Part shown: positions 12,563 to 21,270 of the stretch, one piece after another
Layout: every line of letters begins with the position of its first letter
How positions within the stretch are numbered: the first letter of the stretch is position 1
NCBI GenBank assembly: GCA_003160215.1
Contig: PLQW01000154.1
Span: 45,012-109,011, forward strand
Direction of reading: 5' to 3'
DNA: 64,000 nt
From: Acidobacteriaceae bacterium
Lineage (GTDB): Bacteria; Acidobacteriota; Terriglobia; Terriglobales; Acidobacteriaceae
Made by a program: the position numbers and the translations under genes
The notes under the pieces: model-generated
The model's database searches: none
Seen by the model: only the letters and a program-made list of their open reading frames with translations
What the model was told of the DNA's origin: nothing

Positions 12563-12784
12563 ATGCGTCCATTAGCTTGGATCGGAATTGTCGTACTGGT
12601 GCTGGGAATTCTCTCATTCGTCGTGCCGTTTCCCACCAGCCAATCCCATGGCATCAAAATGGGAGATGCTTCCGTAGGCATCACCACCCACCACGATGAA
12701 AAGCTATCGCCCGCAATCGGGGGTGTGCTTTGCGCCGCCGGAGTGGTGTTGCTGATTGCGGGATCGCGGAAGGCCGCTGCGTAA
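12563..12784 (+). CDS. Small membrane protein (DUF3185-like)
   Basis: 73 aa with two hydrophobic segments: LAWIGIVVLVLGILSFVVPF, LSPAIGGVLCAAGVVLLIAGSRK. Confidence 0.6.
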   Translation: MRPLAWIGIVVLVLGILSFVVPFPTSQSHGIKMGDASVGITTHHDEKLSPAIGGVLCAAGVVLLIAGSRKAAA

Positions 12785-12928
12785 TTGTTAAGCCGGCTTC
12801 GCAGTTGTGCCTGCGCGGATCGGCGTTTCGGTGACCCGGACGTGTGGAGATGCCATTCGCAGAAACGACGCCGAAGCCATGCTCGTTGCTTTATACGGGC
12901 GATGAAGACTTCAGTTCCGCGTTGACGG

Positions 12929-14194
12929 CTATTCGTACCGCAAGGCTTCGACTGGATCGAGCCGGGAGGCTTTCACCGCCGGATAGATTCCGAAGAACAG
13001 GCCGACGCTCATCGCCATCAACACCGCGGCAACTACCGCCCAGATGGGGACCGAAGTGGGCATCGAAGGGAAGACCAGCGGCAGGGCGGCAGACGCAGCC
13101 ACTCCCAGCAAGACTCCCACCAGCCCACCCAGGCCGGTCAGCACCACGGCTTCGGTAAGGAACTGGCGGATCACGTCGCCCCGCCGCGCGCCAATCGCTT
13201 TACGTATCCCGATCTCGTGCGTGCGCTCGGTTACCGACATCAGCATGATGTTCATCACACCGACACCGCCAACCAGCAAGCCAATCGAGCTGACCACAAT
13301 GGTCATCAGCGCCACCGTGCTCATGATCTGGCGGAAGTTGTCGGCGATGGCTTCGGCGCTGCTCAGACCGAAATTGTCTGGCTTGTCGAAGGGGACGTTG
13401 CGCCGCCGTCGCAGCAGGCCGCGGACCTCATCTTCCGCTTCATCCTTGTGGCCGGCATAGGCCTCCGCTCCCAGAAAGTGCTCGTCGGCTGCAGGGTAAT
13501 GCTTGCGATAGGCGTTGTAAGGAACTTTGACCACGCGATCGGCGGTCTCATCCTTGAAGAGCTCGCCTTTGCGCTTCTCCAGCACGCCGATGACCTGATA
13601 GGCAACGCCGTCCACCAGAATGGTTTTGCCGAGGCCGTCGTGAGCGGGAAAAAAGTTCTTGTCGATTTCGTCGCCGATGACCGCGACGTCCAGCCTGTGG
13701 GAGTCTTCAAACTCGGTAAAGAAGCGGCCTTGCGACACGTGCGCGTTGTACACATCAGGATAGGAAGTGGTGGCGCCGCTGTAATCGAGGTTGGAAATCT
13801 CCTTGGAGCCGTAGCGTGCGACTTGTAAAGCCCCCGGCCCTCCACGTTGGTCGGGATTGAAGCGGGGGAAAATCTCCGCCGTCACGTACTTGACGTGCGG
13901 GCACTCTTCCTGGATGGCCTTGGCGTCTTCCAGGCTCAGCGGCTTGCGGGCGCGCTGTTCCGCCGTCATGCGTCCGAAAGAAATGCCCATGTCGAAGCGA
14001 AAGATGAAGAGCGTGTTGGTGCCGTAATCGTCGAGATAGCCCGACACGTCGCGACTGACGCCGACCAGGATGGAGGCGACAAAGATCATGGCCGCGACGC
14101 CAATCACCACCCCCAACACGGTCAGGAAGGAGCGGGTCTTGTGCTCGCGCACTGTCTCCAAGGCCATCCGCGAGTTTTCACCAAAGTTCAGCAT
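12929..14194 (-). CDS. ABC transporter permease, MacB/FtsX type
   Basis: VLGVVIGVAAMIFVASI...VGGVGVMNIMLMSVTERTHEIGIRKAIGARRGDVIRQFLTEAV...DPVEALRYE. Confidence 0.92.
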   Translation of the reverse strand: MLNFGENSRMALETVREHKTRSFLTVLGVVIGVAAMIFVASILVGVSRDVSGYLDDYGTNTLFIFRFDMGISFGRMTAEQRARKPLSLEDAKAIQEECPHVKYVTAEIFPRFNPDQRGGPGALQVARYGSKEISNLDYSGATTSYPDVYNAHVSQGRFFTEFEDSHRLDVAVIGDEIDKNFFPAHDGLGKTILVDGVAYQVIGVLEKRKGELFKDETADRVVKVPYNAYRKHYPAADEHFLGAEAYAGHKDEAEDEVRGLLRRRRNVPFDKPDNFGLSSAEAIADNFRQIMSTVALMTIVVSSIGLLVGGVGVMNIMLMSVTERTHEIGIRKAIGARRGDVIRQFLTEAVVLTGLGGLVGVLLGVAASAALPLVFPSMPTSVPIWAVVAAVLMAMSVGLFFGIYPAVKASRLDPVEALRYE

Positions 14195-14300
14195 AAAAAA
14201 CCAGGGGCTAGGTGTTAGGGGCGAGTGGGTAGTGGGTGGATTGTGTCTCTGGTCGCGTCATCATCTCTTCCCTAATCCCTAACCCCTGACCCCTAGCCCC
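14195..14300. repeat. Inverted-repeat intergenic spacer between the two permease genes
   Basis: ccaggggctaggtgttagggg ... cctaatccctaacccctgacccctagcccctag. Confidence 0.5.
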
Positions 14301-15562
14301 TAGTTCTCGTACCGCAACGCCTCGATCGGGTCCAGTCGCGCCGCTTTGCGCGCGGGATAGACGCCAAAGAATATTCCCACCGCTGACGAGATTGCGATCG
14401 CCAGCACCACCGCGGAGATGGGCACCGCCATCGGCACCGGGGTTGTGCTGCGCACGATGACCGACAGAATCCATGCGATCAGAACGCCGATGGCGCCGCC
14501 CACCACCGCCATCACCGTCGATTCGACCAGAAACTGCATGAGAATGTCGCGCTTCCTTGCTCCGAGCGACTTACGTATACCGATCTCCCGGGTCCGTTCC
14601 GTGACCGACGCCAGCATTACGTTCATGATCACGACTCCGCCGATCACCAGAAAAATCGAGACCAGCCCTACCATGCCGGAAGCCAGCGTGCCCGTGAGGC
14701 TCTGCCATAGGCCCATCAAACTGTCGCTGCCCAGGATGCCGAAGTTGTCATCGTCGTTGGGGGCGAGGTGGCGGCGTGACCGCATCAGGACTCGGGTTTC
14801 TTCCTGCGTGCGGGCAAGCCACTCCGCCCCGCGCGCCTGAATGTTGACGCTCAACGAATTATTGCGCCCGTACATCTTTAGCCAGGTCTCGATGGGTATA
14901 TAGACGAAGTTGTCCTGCGATTGTCCGAAGGTGTTGCCGATTTTTTTTGCGACCCCGACCACTTGGAACTCTTCCCCATCGATCGCCATGGTTTTGCCTA
15001 GAGGATCGGTATTGGCAAAGAGCTTGTCGGCCACATCGGCGCCGATCATGCAAACCATGTCGCGGTGCTGATTATCGCTGTCGGTAATATACCGTCCAGT
15101 CGCGACCTCTTCCACGTCCATGTCCCCAATGTTGGCCGTCACTCCCCGGATATTGACATCCTCTAGGTTTTGACGCTCGGCGCGGACCTTTGCCGTGCGC
15201 CGCGCTTCCACTCCCACAGCTTTGGGAAGCTTCAGATTGCCGCGCATCGCCTCGAAGTCCTCCCAGGTAATGTCGCGATTACGCCGGGTCGCCTTCAGCA
15301 ACTCCTTCGAATCGCTGATGATGGGAAACTTCATGACCAGAAAGACATTGGATCCCAGGTTGGCGATGCGGATGGCGAAATAGCCGTTCATCCCGGCGAT
15401 GAGAGCGACCACCAGAATGAGCGTGGAAACCGACAGAATAATGCCCAGCAACATGAGAAACGAGCGCAGCTTGTGCGCCAGCATGGTTTGCAGCGCGATT
15501 AGGGTCGGCTCGCGGAAGAAGCTGCCGTGACGAAAAGTGCGCTTAGAAGTTGAAGAATCCAT
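14300..15562 (-). CDS. ABC transporter permease, MacB/FtsX type
   Basis: IGGVVIMNVMLASVTERTREIGIRKSLGARKRDILMQFLVEST...DPIEALRYEN. Confidence 0.92.
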   Translation of the reverse strand: MDSSTSKRTFRHGSFFREPTLIALQTMLAHKLRSFLMLLGIILSVSTLILVVALIAGMNGYFAIRIANLGSNVFLVMKFPIISDSKELLKATRRNRDITWEDFEAMRGNLKLPKAVGVEARRTAKVRAERQNLEDVNIRGVTANIGDMDVEEVATGRYITDSDNQHRDMVCMIGADVADKLFANTDPLGKTMAIDGEEFQVVGVAKKIGNTFGQSQDNFVYIPIETWLKMYGRNNSLSVNIQARGAEWLARTQEETRVLMRSRRHLAPNDDDNFGILGSDSLMGLWQSLTGTLASGMVGLVSIFLVIGGVVIMNVMLASVTERTREIGIRKSLGARKRDILMQFLVESTVMAVVGGAIGVLIAWILSVIVRSTTPVPMAVPISAVVLAIAISSAVGIFFGVYPARKAARLDPIEALRYEN

Positions 15563-15680
15563 GCACCGAACCGCTGAGTTTGGGTATTTTCACGTCTCCC
15601 GCCAACACGGACGCATCCCTACGTACGTAAAATCCCGGTAATTTGTTTCAGTGGAGACAGTTTAATCCTGAAATCGTATC

Positions 15681-15737
15681 GGGCGATAGAGCGTGCGTGA
15701 GAACGTGTTTTGAGTTCTCACACACGCTCGAAAAGCC
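15681..15737. repeat. Minimal hairpin copy of the interspersed repeat (two TIRs, short loop)
   Basis: GGGCGATAGAGCGTGCGTGAGAAC-gtgttttga-GTTCTCACACACGCTCGAAAAGCCC. Confidence 0.65.
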
Positions 15738-15891
15738 CGAAACGCAGATCCCTCGCCGGCTGAAGCCGGCTCTCAATGACAACAACGCAAACAAAGGACT
15801 TAGCCGGACGATCTTGCAGAGTTGTCATTCCTGTTTCAACCTGCTCCAGCAGGTCCGTTGCTCGGGATGACAATGATAAAGGGCTTAGACG

Positions 15892-16051
15892 CGGGCCTAA
15901 AGAGGGTGTGTGAGAACTGTGTCGTCCCTTAACCACCCCAACAAGCGCAAAAGCGGCGAACTGGGGACCCCGCCTACGGCGCTGGACTTTCACCCATCCA
16001 GTCCAGTGGCAAATGCCACGTTTGGTTCTCGCACACGCTCTGAAAGGCCCG
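15892..16051. repeat. MITE-like interspersed repeat, copy B
   Basis: Left CGGGCCTAAAGAGGGTGTGTGAGAAC; right GGTTCTCGCACACGCTCTGAAAGGCCCG (inverted). Confidence 0.65.
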
Positions 16052-16112
16052 CACTACTTGTACGTCCGTTTTTCAGCAGCCGGTCCAAGCCGCTACCCCG
16101 AAGGTTTAGGCT

Positions 16113-18371
16113 TCATGGCAAAATGCCAATGGTGACCTGTACCGCGTAATTGTGCCCATCATCGCCCACGCAATTCAGGTTGAAGGTCTGGCTCTGGCCG
16201 GCGATCAAGGACAGCGTTAGGAAGCCCGACTCATCCGTGGAATAGGATATCCCGGCCCCAACTACCACGCAGCCATTGTCTTTGACGCCTTCGGCAACCC
16301 ACCATAGGTCGACACTATCGGTTGAGTGTACCGTCGTAGTCACATAGGTTGGCGACTTGATATAGGTACCATCGTGCGCCTCTTCAGCGCCTACCTGGTT
16401 CATGATCGCCTGCATCCTGAGGAGCGTGGGAGAAGTATTCCCTATCGTATAGGTCAGGCTGGCGCTCATTTCGCCATCGCAGTAGAGATCGAAGCGGTAG
16501 AAGCCATCCTTGTCCAGAGGTCCTATGTCCACGAACTGGTCCGCAAGACTCCAGTTGCTGGCTGTCGTAACTAGATTGGGAGATACAACTCCAGGCGGAA
16601 AAGTCGCCTCGATGGCGCACGAGACGAACGAAGCGTCGGCGCCCCAACTAATAACCGGCGCCGAGCCTGCGGCCAGCGGATAAGGACTGGCATCGTTGGG
16701 CGGATCGGAAACGTACTGCCTGGGACTGAAGTTAGAAGCGATCCAAGCTCCCTTGTCCGGGGAAGGATTGGGATTCAACGAGGCCAGACGCTCGCGGCAG
16801 GGACCTACGCATTGTGCCGGCTTACCTTTCTCGATCTCGCCGGGACAATCGCTCTTCTTGCCACAAGCTTTACCGTCGTTCGCGCCGCCAACGCACTTGC
16901 CACCCTTGCCTTGCTTGTCCATGCAGGCCTTCAGAAGGTTAAGGTCATCCAGATAGGTCTTGTCCCAATCGTCCGCATTGTCCAAGCCGTGCCCCGGAGG
17001 CATCCAGTAAGCGATCTGAAAGCCGGTGCCATCTTTGATCTTGGCAGGAGTGTCGAAGGTAGACTGAGGAGGAATGGCCTGCCCTGTGGACCAGTCCAAC
17101 CAATGCAGGAAAGTCTGATATTCATTGCCGGAACCAGGGATCCCCAGATTTTCAAACGGCAGATATGGGTCCTTGTCTGGCGTGTGAGCCCGGTCGTGTA
17201 TCTGGTGACACGCTGTGCAAGTTCGCGCGCTCGTGTTCGGAGGCAGGAATCCATCTCTGGCGATGGTGGTGAACGCAGGCTCCAGCCATTTCTTTGGCAA
17301 TCGCGTACCGTCATGCACATTGATGGCAACGTCAATGCCCCATCCTTCGTTCTTGTAGGGCCGGTTGGGACCATCCTTCAGATTAGCTTTATTCGGGTCG
17401 GCCTTCTTGTCCTTGGTATTAATCGTATTGTCGATCCACCGGCTGTTCATCCACGGCCCGTTATCGTGGCAGCGAACGCAGTTGAGCTTGGCTGTGTCGT
17501 AGGGTTGCCACCAGAACTTTTCGCCCTCAGCCGTTTCCGGAGCCGGTATGTGGGTCCCATCACAGCGGGGTTCGTCCGGTTTGCACGTCCCCTTGCCCGC
17601 GCAATCACTGTCGGACTTGCAACTCTTGGTCAGATCGCCGGTACAAGTTCCTGTGCAAGCTGAGTCGTTTGTTTGAAACCAGCAAGTCTGACCGTTCTTT
17701 TTGTTCTGAAAGATCATGGCAATGTCGGTAAAGTTCTTGTCACCGTCATCCCAGCTCGACTTCTTGCGGCACTGCAGCGCGCCGGTGACATCCTCGTTGG
17801 GCTTGCCGTCCAATCCCGTGAAGCCGCTAAGCTTCTGCAGGTAGCTGTTCCCATAACATTGCTTCCCCGAGTTGGGCAGCCACGTGGGGAAATCGCACGA
17901 ATCTGGGAAGGTGTCTAGGCGATCTCTGTTCTTGCCACTCCCATCTGAGACGCACTTCTCGTATAGTTCGGGATGCAAGAGGTCCTTCGGACAGTAGATG
18001 TCGAGAATCCTTCGCTTCGCCGGCGTTCCGGCGGTCCGTGACGTCACCAATTGGTAGCCGTCCTTGCACTGGTACACCTTGCCCTTACGCACGGTTTCAC
18101 TCAACGGCTTGATCTCCAGCTTTTGGTAGCAGGCGATGGCATACACCGTGATGTTGTTGTCGTTGGTGCACTCGAATGCGTCGCCCTTGTCATCGGTTCC
18201 ACAGATCGTGGGATCGGCGGTGCAGTCCTTGCCGTTCTTGGGCCCACCGGCGCAATACTTGGTTTTGGTTTGTGCCTGACTCGGGGTTGCGAACACCGCG
18301 AATACCGACAGGCTGAGGATCGCCGCGAAAACGTTGCCACAGAGCAGAGATAGGAAGCTGGAATTGCGCAT
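16113..18371 (-). CDS. Secreted Cys-rich protein with two CxxCH (heme c-type) motifs
   Basis: Signal peptide MRNSSFLSLLCGNVFAAILSLSVFAVFATPSQAQ; CVRCHDNGPW and CTACHQIHDRAH; Cys-rich repeats such as CTGDLTKSCKSDSDCAGKGTC and CVGGANDGKACGKKSDCPGE. Confidence 0.8.
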   Translation of the reverse strand: MRNSSFLSLLCGNVFAAILSLSVFAVFATPSQAQTKTKYCAGGPKNGKDCTADPTICGTDDKGDAFECTNDNNITVYAIACYQKLEIKPLSETVRKGKVYQCKDGYQLVTSRTAGTPAKRRILDIYCPKDLLHPELYEKCVSDGSGKNRDRLDTFPDSCDFPTWLPNSGKQCYGNSYLQKLSGFTGLDGKPNEDVTGALQCRKKSSWDDGDKNFTDIAMIFQNKKNGQTCWFQTNDSACTGTCTGDLTKSCKSDSDCAGKGTCKPDEPRCDGTHIPAPETAEGEKFWWQPYDTAKLNCVRCHDNGPWMNSRWIDNTINTKDKKADPNKANLKDGPNRPYKNEGWGIDVAINVHDGTRLPKKWLEPAFTTIARDGFLPPNTSARTCTACHQIHDRAHTPDKDPYLPFENLGIPGSGNEYQTFLHWLDWSTGQAIPPQSTFDTPAKIKDGTGFQIAYWMPPGHGLDNADDWDKTYLDDLNLLKACMDKQGKGGKCVGGANDGKACGKKSDCPGEIEKGKPAQCVGPCRERLASLNPNPSPDKGAWIASNFSPRQYVSDPPNDASPYPLAAGSAPVISWGADASFVSCAIEATFPPGVVSPNLVTTASNWSLADQFVDIGPLDKDGFYRFDLYCDGEMSASLTYTIGNTSPTLLRMQAIMNQVGAEEAHDGTYIKSPTYVTTTVHSTDSVDLWWVAEGVKDNGCVVVGAGISYSTDESGFLTLSLIAGQSQTFNLNCVGDDGHNYAVQVTIGILP

Positions 18372-18675
18372 CGCCTTCTCCTTGTTGGCCCGGAATGCGG
18401 GGCACAACGTCGCTTTTTGGCGGACCTTTGTTACGCCGCGCGAACCGCGCTATTGGTCGTGACATGATCTCTGAAGGTCCGCTCCATCCGAACTCAGCGA
18501 CGCGGCTCACTCTTGCACCGCGTGTGCCATTGCGCGGGCTTCTGCCGCCCCGCGCCCGTCATCCCCCGATTTCTAAGCGAGTTGCCGAACTAAAGGACTG
18601 CTCTGGCAGTGGCCGATTGTCGGGGAGTACGCTGTGCCGGATCAACCAAACGGTTTAAACCCTATCCGATTGGTT

Positions 18676-18691
18676 TGGCACCAAAGTTGTA
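18676..18691 (+). promoter_or_regulatory. Candidate sigma-54-type promoter
   Basis: TGGCAC-CAAAG-TTGTA; GG and the -12 dinucleotide have correct spacing but the -12 is GT rather than GC. Confidence 0.35.
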
Positions 18692-18786
18692 ACTTGTGCC
18701 CTTACTGGCGATATCCCTAGTCTGTGACACAGGTTAGAATGCAAGGGCCGATTCCTGGACGAAGAGCTTCCCCTGGAGCCCAGGCG

Positions 18787-20646
18787 ATGAATCCGAGACT
18801 CGAAGCTGTCACCGGCCCGCTCACAGGTGCGATCATCCCGATCGCCCGCGACCGTGTCTCGATCGGCAGCGATCCCTCTAATGAATTAAGCATTTACGAC
18901 GCTTCCATCGCCAGGAACCACTGCCTGCTGACGCGGCGTGAAGAGGCGATTGTGGTCACCGATCTCGACAGCCCGCAAGGTACCTTTGTCAACGGAGTCG
19001 CGGTCAAGGAGCGGGTTCTGGAGGATGGAGACGCCCTTCGGATTGGGGAGTGTGAACTGGTTTACCGAAATGGCAGCGAGATTGCAACAACCAGTGCAAC
19101 CCTGAGTGCTGTGAGGCATGAAGTGATTGATCTCCGGCCCGAGCCGCTTTACCATCAGCCCCCAATGCCGCCACTACAGGTGACCGACGTCGGCCGCATG
19201 GCTCGGGACTTGAACGCGCTATTTAAGATCGCCAACGCGATCAATTCGCAACGCGATCTTGAGTCGCTGCAAAAAAGTGTCTTGCAGCTTCTCTTCGAAG
19301 TAGTACCGGCCGACGCCGGCGCCATTCAGATTATTGACAACATCGAACGTAATCCAACTTCCTCCGTGAGCTGGAAACGCGAAGACCGTCTCGTGCCCGA
19401 CTTTACCGTCCGGCACGAGATGGTACTTCGAAGTTTGTGGGAGCGCTCGGCAGTTGTGGCCGATCTTTCCGCCACAACGCGGCAAACAGAGAAGGTGCTC
19501 TGCGTGCCGCTGGTGGCCCTGCAAAAAACCATTGGCGTCATCTACCTGGTTTGTTTTTCTCCCACTGAAACTTTCGAACGAGACCACATAAATTTTGTGA
19601 GTTCGGTTGCCGCCATCGCGGCCGTGACCCTGGAGAGCGTTCAGGCGATGGAGTCGCTGCGGGCTGAGAACTGGCAGCTAAGACAGCAATTGGCGGCCGA
19701 CGAACCCATGATTGGCGAAAGCCTGCAGATGCTGCAACTGGCCGAAACCGTGGGCAAGGTGGCCAACGGCGATTCCGCGGTCCTGGTCCGTGGCGAAAGT
19801 GGAGTGGGCAAGGAGATTGTGGCCCGCGCCATCCATCAGAAGAGTTCACGCTCGGCACAACCGTTCATCGCCATCAATTGCGCGGCGATCCCCGATACCC
19901 TGATCGAAAGCGAGCTGTTCGGCTACGAAAAGGGCGCCTTCACCGGCGCCGTGGCCAGCAAGCGGGGAAAGCTTGAACTGGCGGCGGGAGGCACGCTCTT
20001 TCTGGACGAGATCGGAGAACTCGATACCAAGTTACAGGCGAAACTGCTCCGCGTCTTGCAGCAGAAAGAGTTCGAAAGAGTGGGAGGCACATCCACCCTG
20101 CGCTTCAACGCGCGCGTGCTGGCCGCAACCAATAAAGACCTGGAAAAAGCCATCAACGCTCGTGAATTCCGCCAGGACCTTTTCTACCGCCTGAATGTAG
20201 TCTCGGTTTCCGTACCTCCTCTGCGCGAGCATCGCGAAGACATTCCGCTGCTGGCCATTCACTTCGCCAGAAAGTATGCGCAGCGGCTTTCCCGTCCCTT
20301 CAAGGGAGTCTCGGCAGAAGCGCGTGCCTTGTTGGTGAGCTATAGTTGGCCGGGAAATGTCCGCGAGCTGGAAAACGCAATTGAACACGCCCTGGTCATG
20401 GGCACCTCCGATTCCATCCTTCCCGGCGATTTGCCAGAGTCGTTGTCGAACGACGATCCAGCCGGGCAGGGTGCGAGTGAGTATCAGGATGCGGTGATGC
20501 GCTTCAAGCGGCGGCTCATCCGGGATGCGCTGAAGCATACGGGCGACAATTGTACCGAAGCCGCTCGCGTGCTGGGAGTGCATCCTAATTATCTGCACCG
20601 GCTGGTTCGCAAGCTGGGAATTAAGACTGACTCCACAACAGAATAG
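18787..20646 (+). CDS. FHA-GAF-AAA+ sigma-54-dependent transcriptional regulator with Fis-type HTH
   Basis: FHA N-terminus (RVSIGSDPSNELSIYD); GESGVGKEIVARAIHQKSSRS, ELFGYEKGAFTGA (GAFTGA loop); C-terminal HTH. Confidence 0.93.
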   Translation: MNPRLEAVTGPLTGAIIPIARDRVSIGSDPSNELSIYDASIARNHCLLTRREEAIVVTDLDSPQGTFVNGVAVKERVLEDGDALRIGECELVYRNGSEIATTSATLSAVRHEVIDLRPEPLYHQPPMPPLQVTDVGRMARDLNALFKIANAINSQRDLESLQKSVLQLLFEVVPADAGAIQIIDNIERNPTSSVSWKREDRLVPDFTVRHEMVLRSLWERSAVVADLSATTRQTEKVLCVPLVALQKTIGVIYLVCFSPTETFERDHINFVSSVAAIAAVTLESVQAMESLRAENWQLRQQLAADEPMIGESLQMLQLAETVGKVANGDSAVLVRGESGVGKEIVARAIHQKSSRSAQPFIAINCAAIPDTLIESELFGYEKGAFTGAVASKRGKLELAAGGTLFLDEIGELDTKLQAKLLRVLQQKEFERVGGTSTLRFNARVLAATNKDLEKAINAREFRQDLFYRLNVVSVSVPPLREHREDIPLLAIHFARKYAQRLSRPFKGVSAEARALLVSYSWPGNVRELENAIEHALVMGTSDSILPGDLPESLSNDDPAGQGASEYQDAVMRFKRRLIRDALKHTGDNCTEAARVLGVHPNYLHRLVRKLGIKTDSTTE

Positions 20647-20698
20647 CTGCCGCTAGTACGACAATGTGGGATGCGGGCCTGATACCGCTGCAGTGAGA

Positions 20699-20743
20699 GC
20701 TATGCCGTCCCTGAAGGGACTCGGGTTCAGATACTCCACCTAC
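20699..20743. repeat. Internal module of the interspersed repeat
   Basis: agctatgccgtccctgaagggactcgggttcagatactccacctaccca. Confidence 0.55.
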
Positions 20744-20930
20744 CCACCGTTGAGTCTGTACCGCGATCAGCACAGCAGCTTCCAGCGCAACGATCAACAC
20801 TGGACGCGGGCAGAAGAACTGGCGGGTCGGCAGGATCCCACGCAGTTAGGCCGGGTGCTGGAAGAGCTGGGCATGCAAGCCCTGCTTGTCGGCCCGCAAG
20901 CCGCCCAAAATCCATGCCTACGCGGGATGG
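20744..20930 (+). pseudogene. Transposase remnant (integrase-core, ISNCY-like)
   Basis: PPLSLYRDQHSSFQRNDQHWTRAEELAGRQDPTQLGRVLEELGMQALLVGPQAAQNP resembles the recalled LYxDxHSxFQRxD...GRxLxELG...SPQAKGR segment of ISNCY/rve transposases. Confidence 0.6.
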
Positions 20931-21270
20931 CCAGCAGTGTGAGGGCTTGGCTGCTCGTTCTTGTCTTTAAATTTGAACAGCCGTCGTCGTGCGGTGGGAA
21001 TGTGGGAGTCGCCGTCCTTTGGCGCCGTCATTTCCACCGCAGTCTTCCAATTCCGAACGGCTACGGGGGTGAAGTTTCGTTGCAGTTATAGGGTCATTTT
21101 TTCGTTGCAACGACATCGCACAGGCAAAGCATTGCCGCATCTCCGCCGCTGTGATACCTTCTCCGAACCTGTACCAATCTGAATTTCCCTTACAAGCAAA
21201 CAACGGTGTGATCGCCAAGGCTTGAGGAGTGGACTGACTGGGTGGGAAGCGTGGAGGCCAGGGAGCAAAC

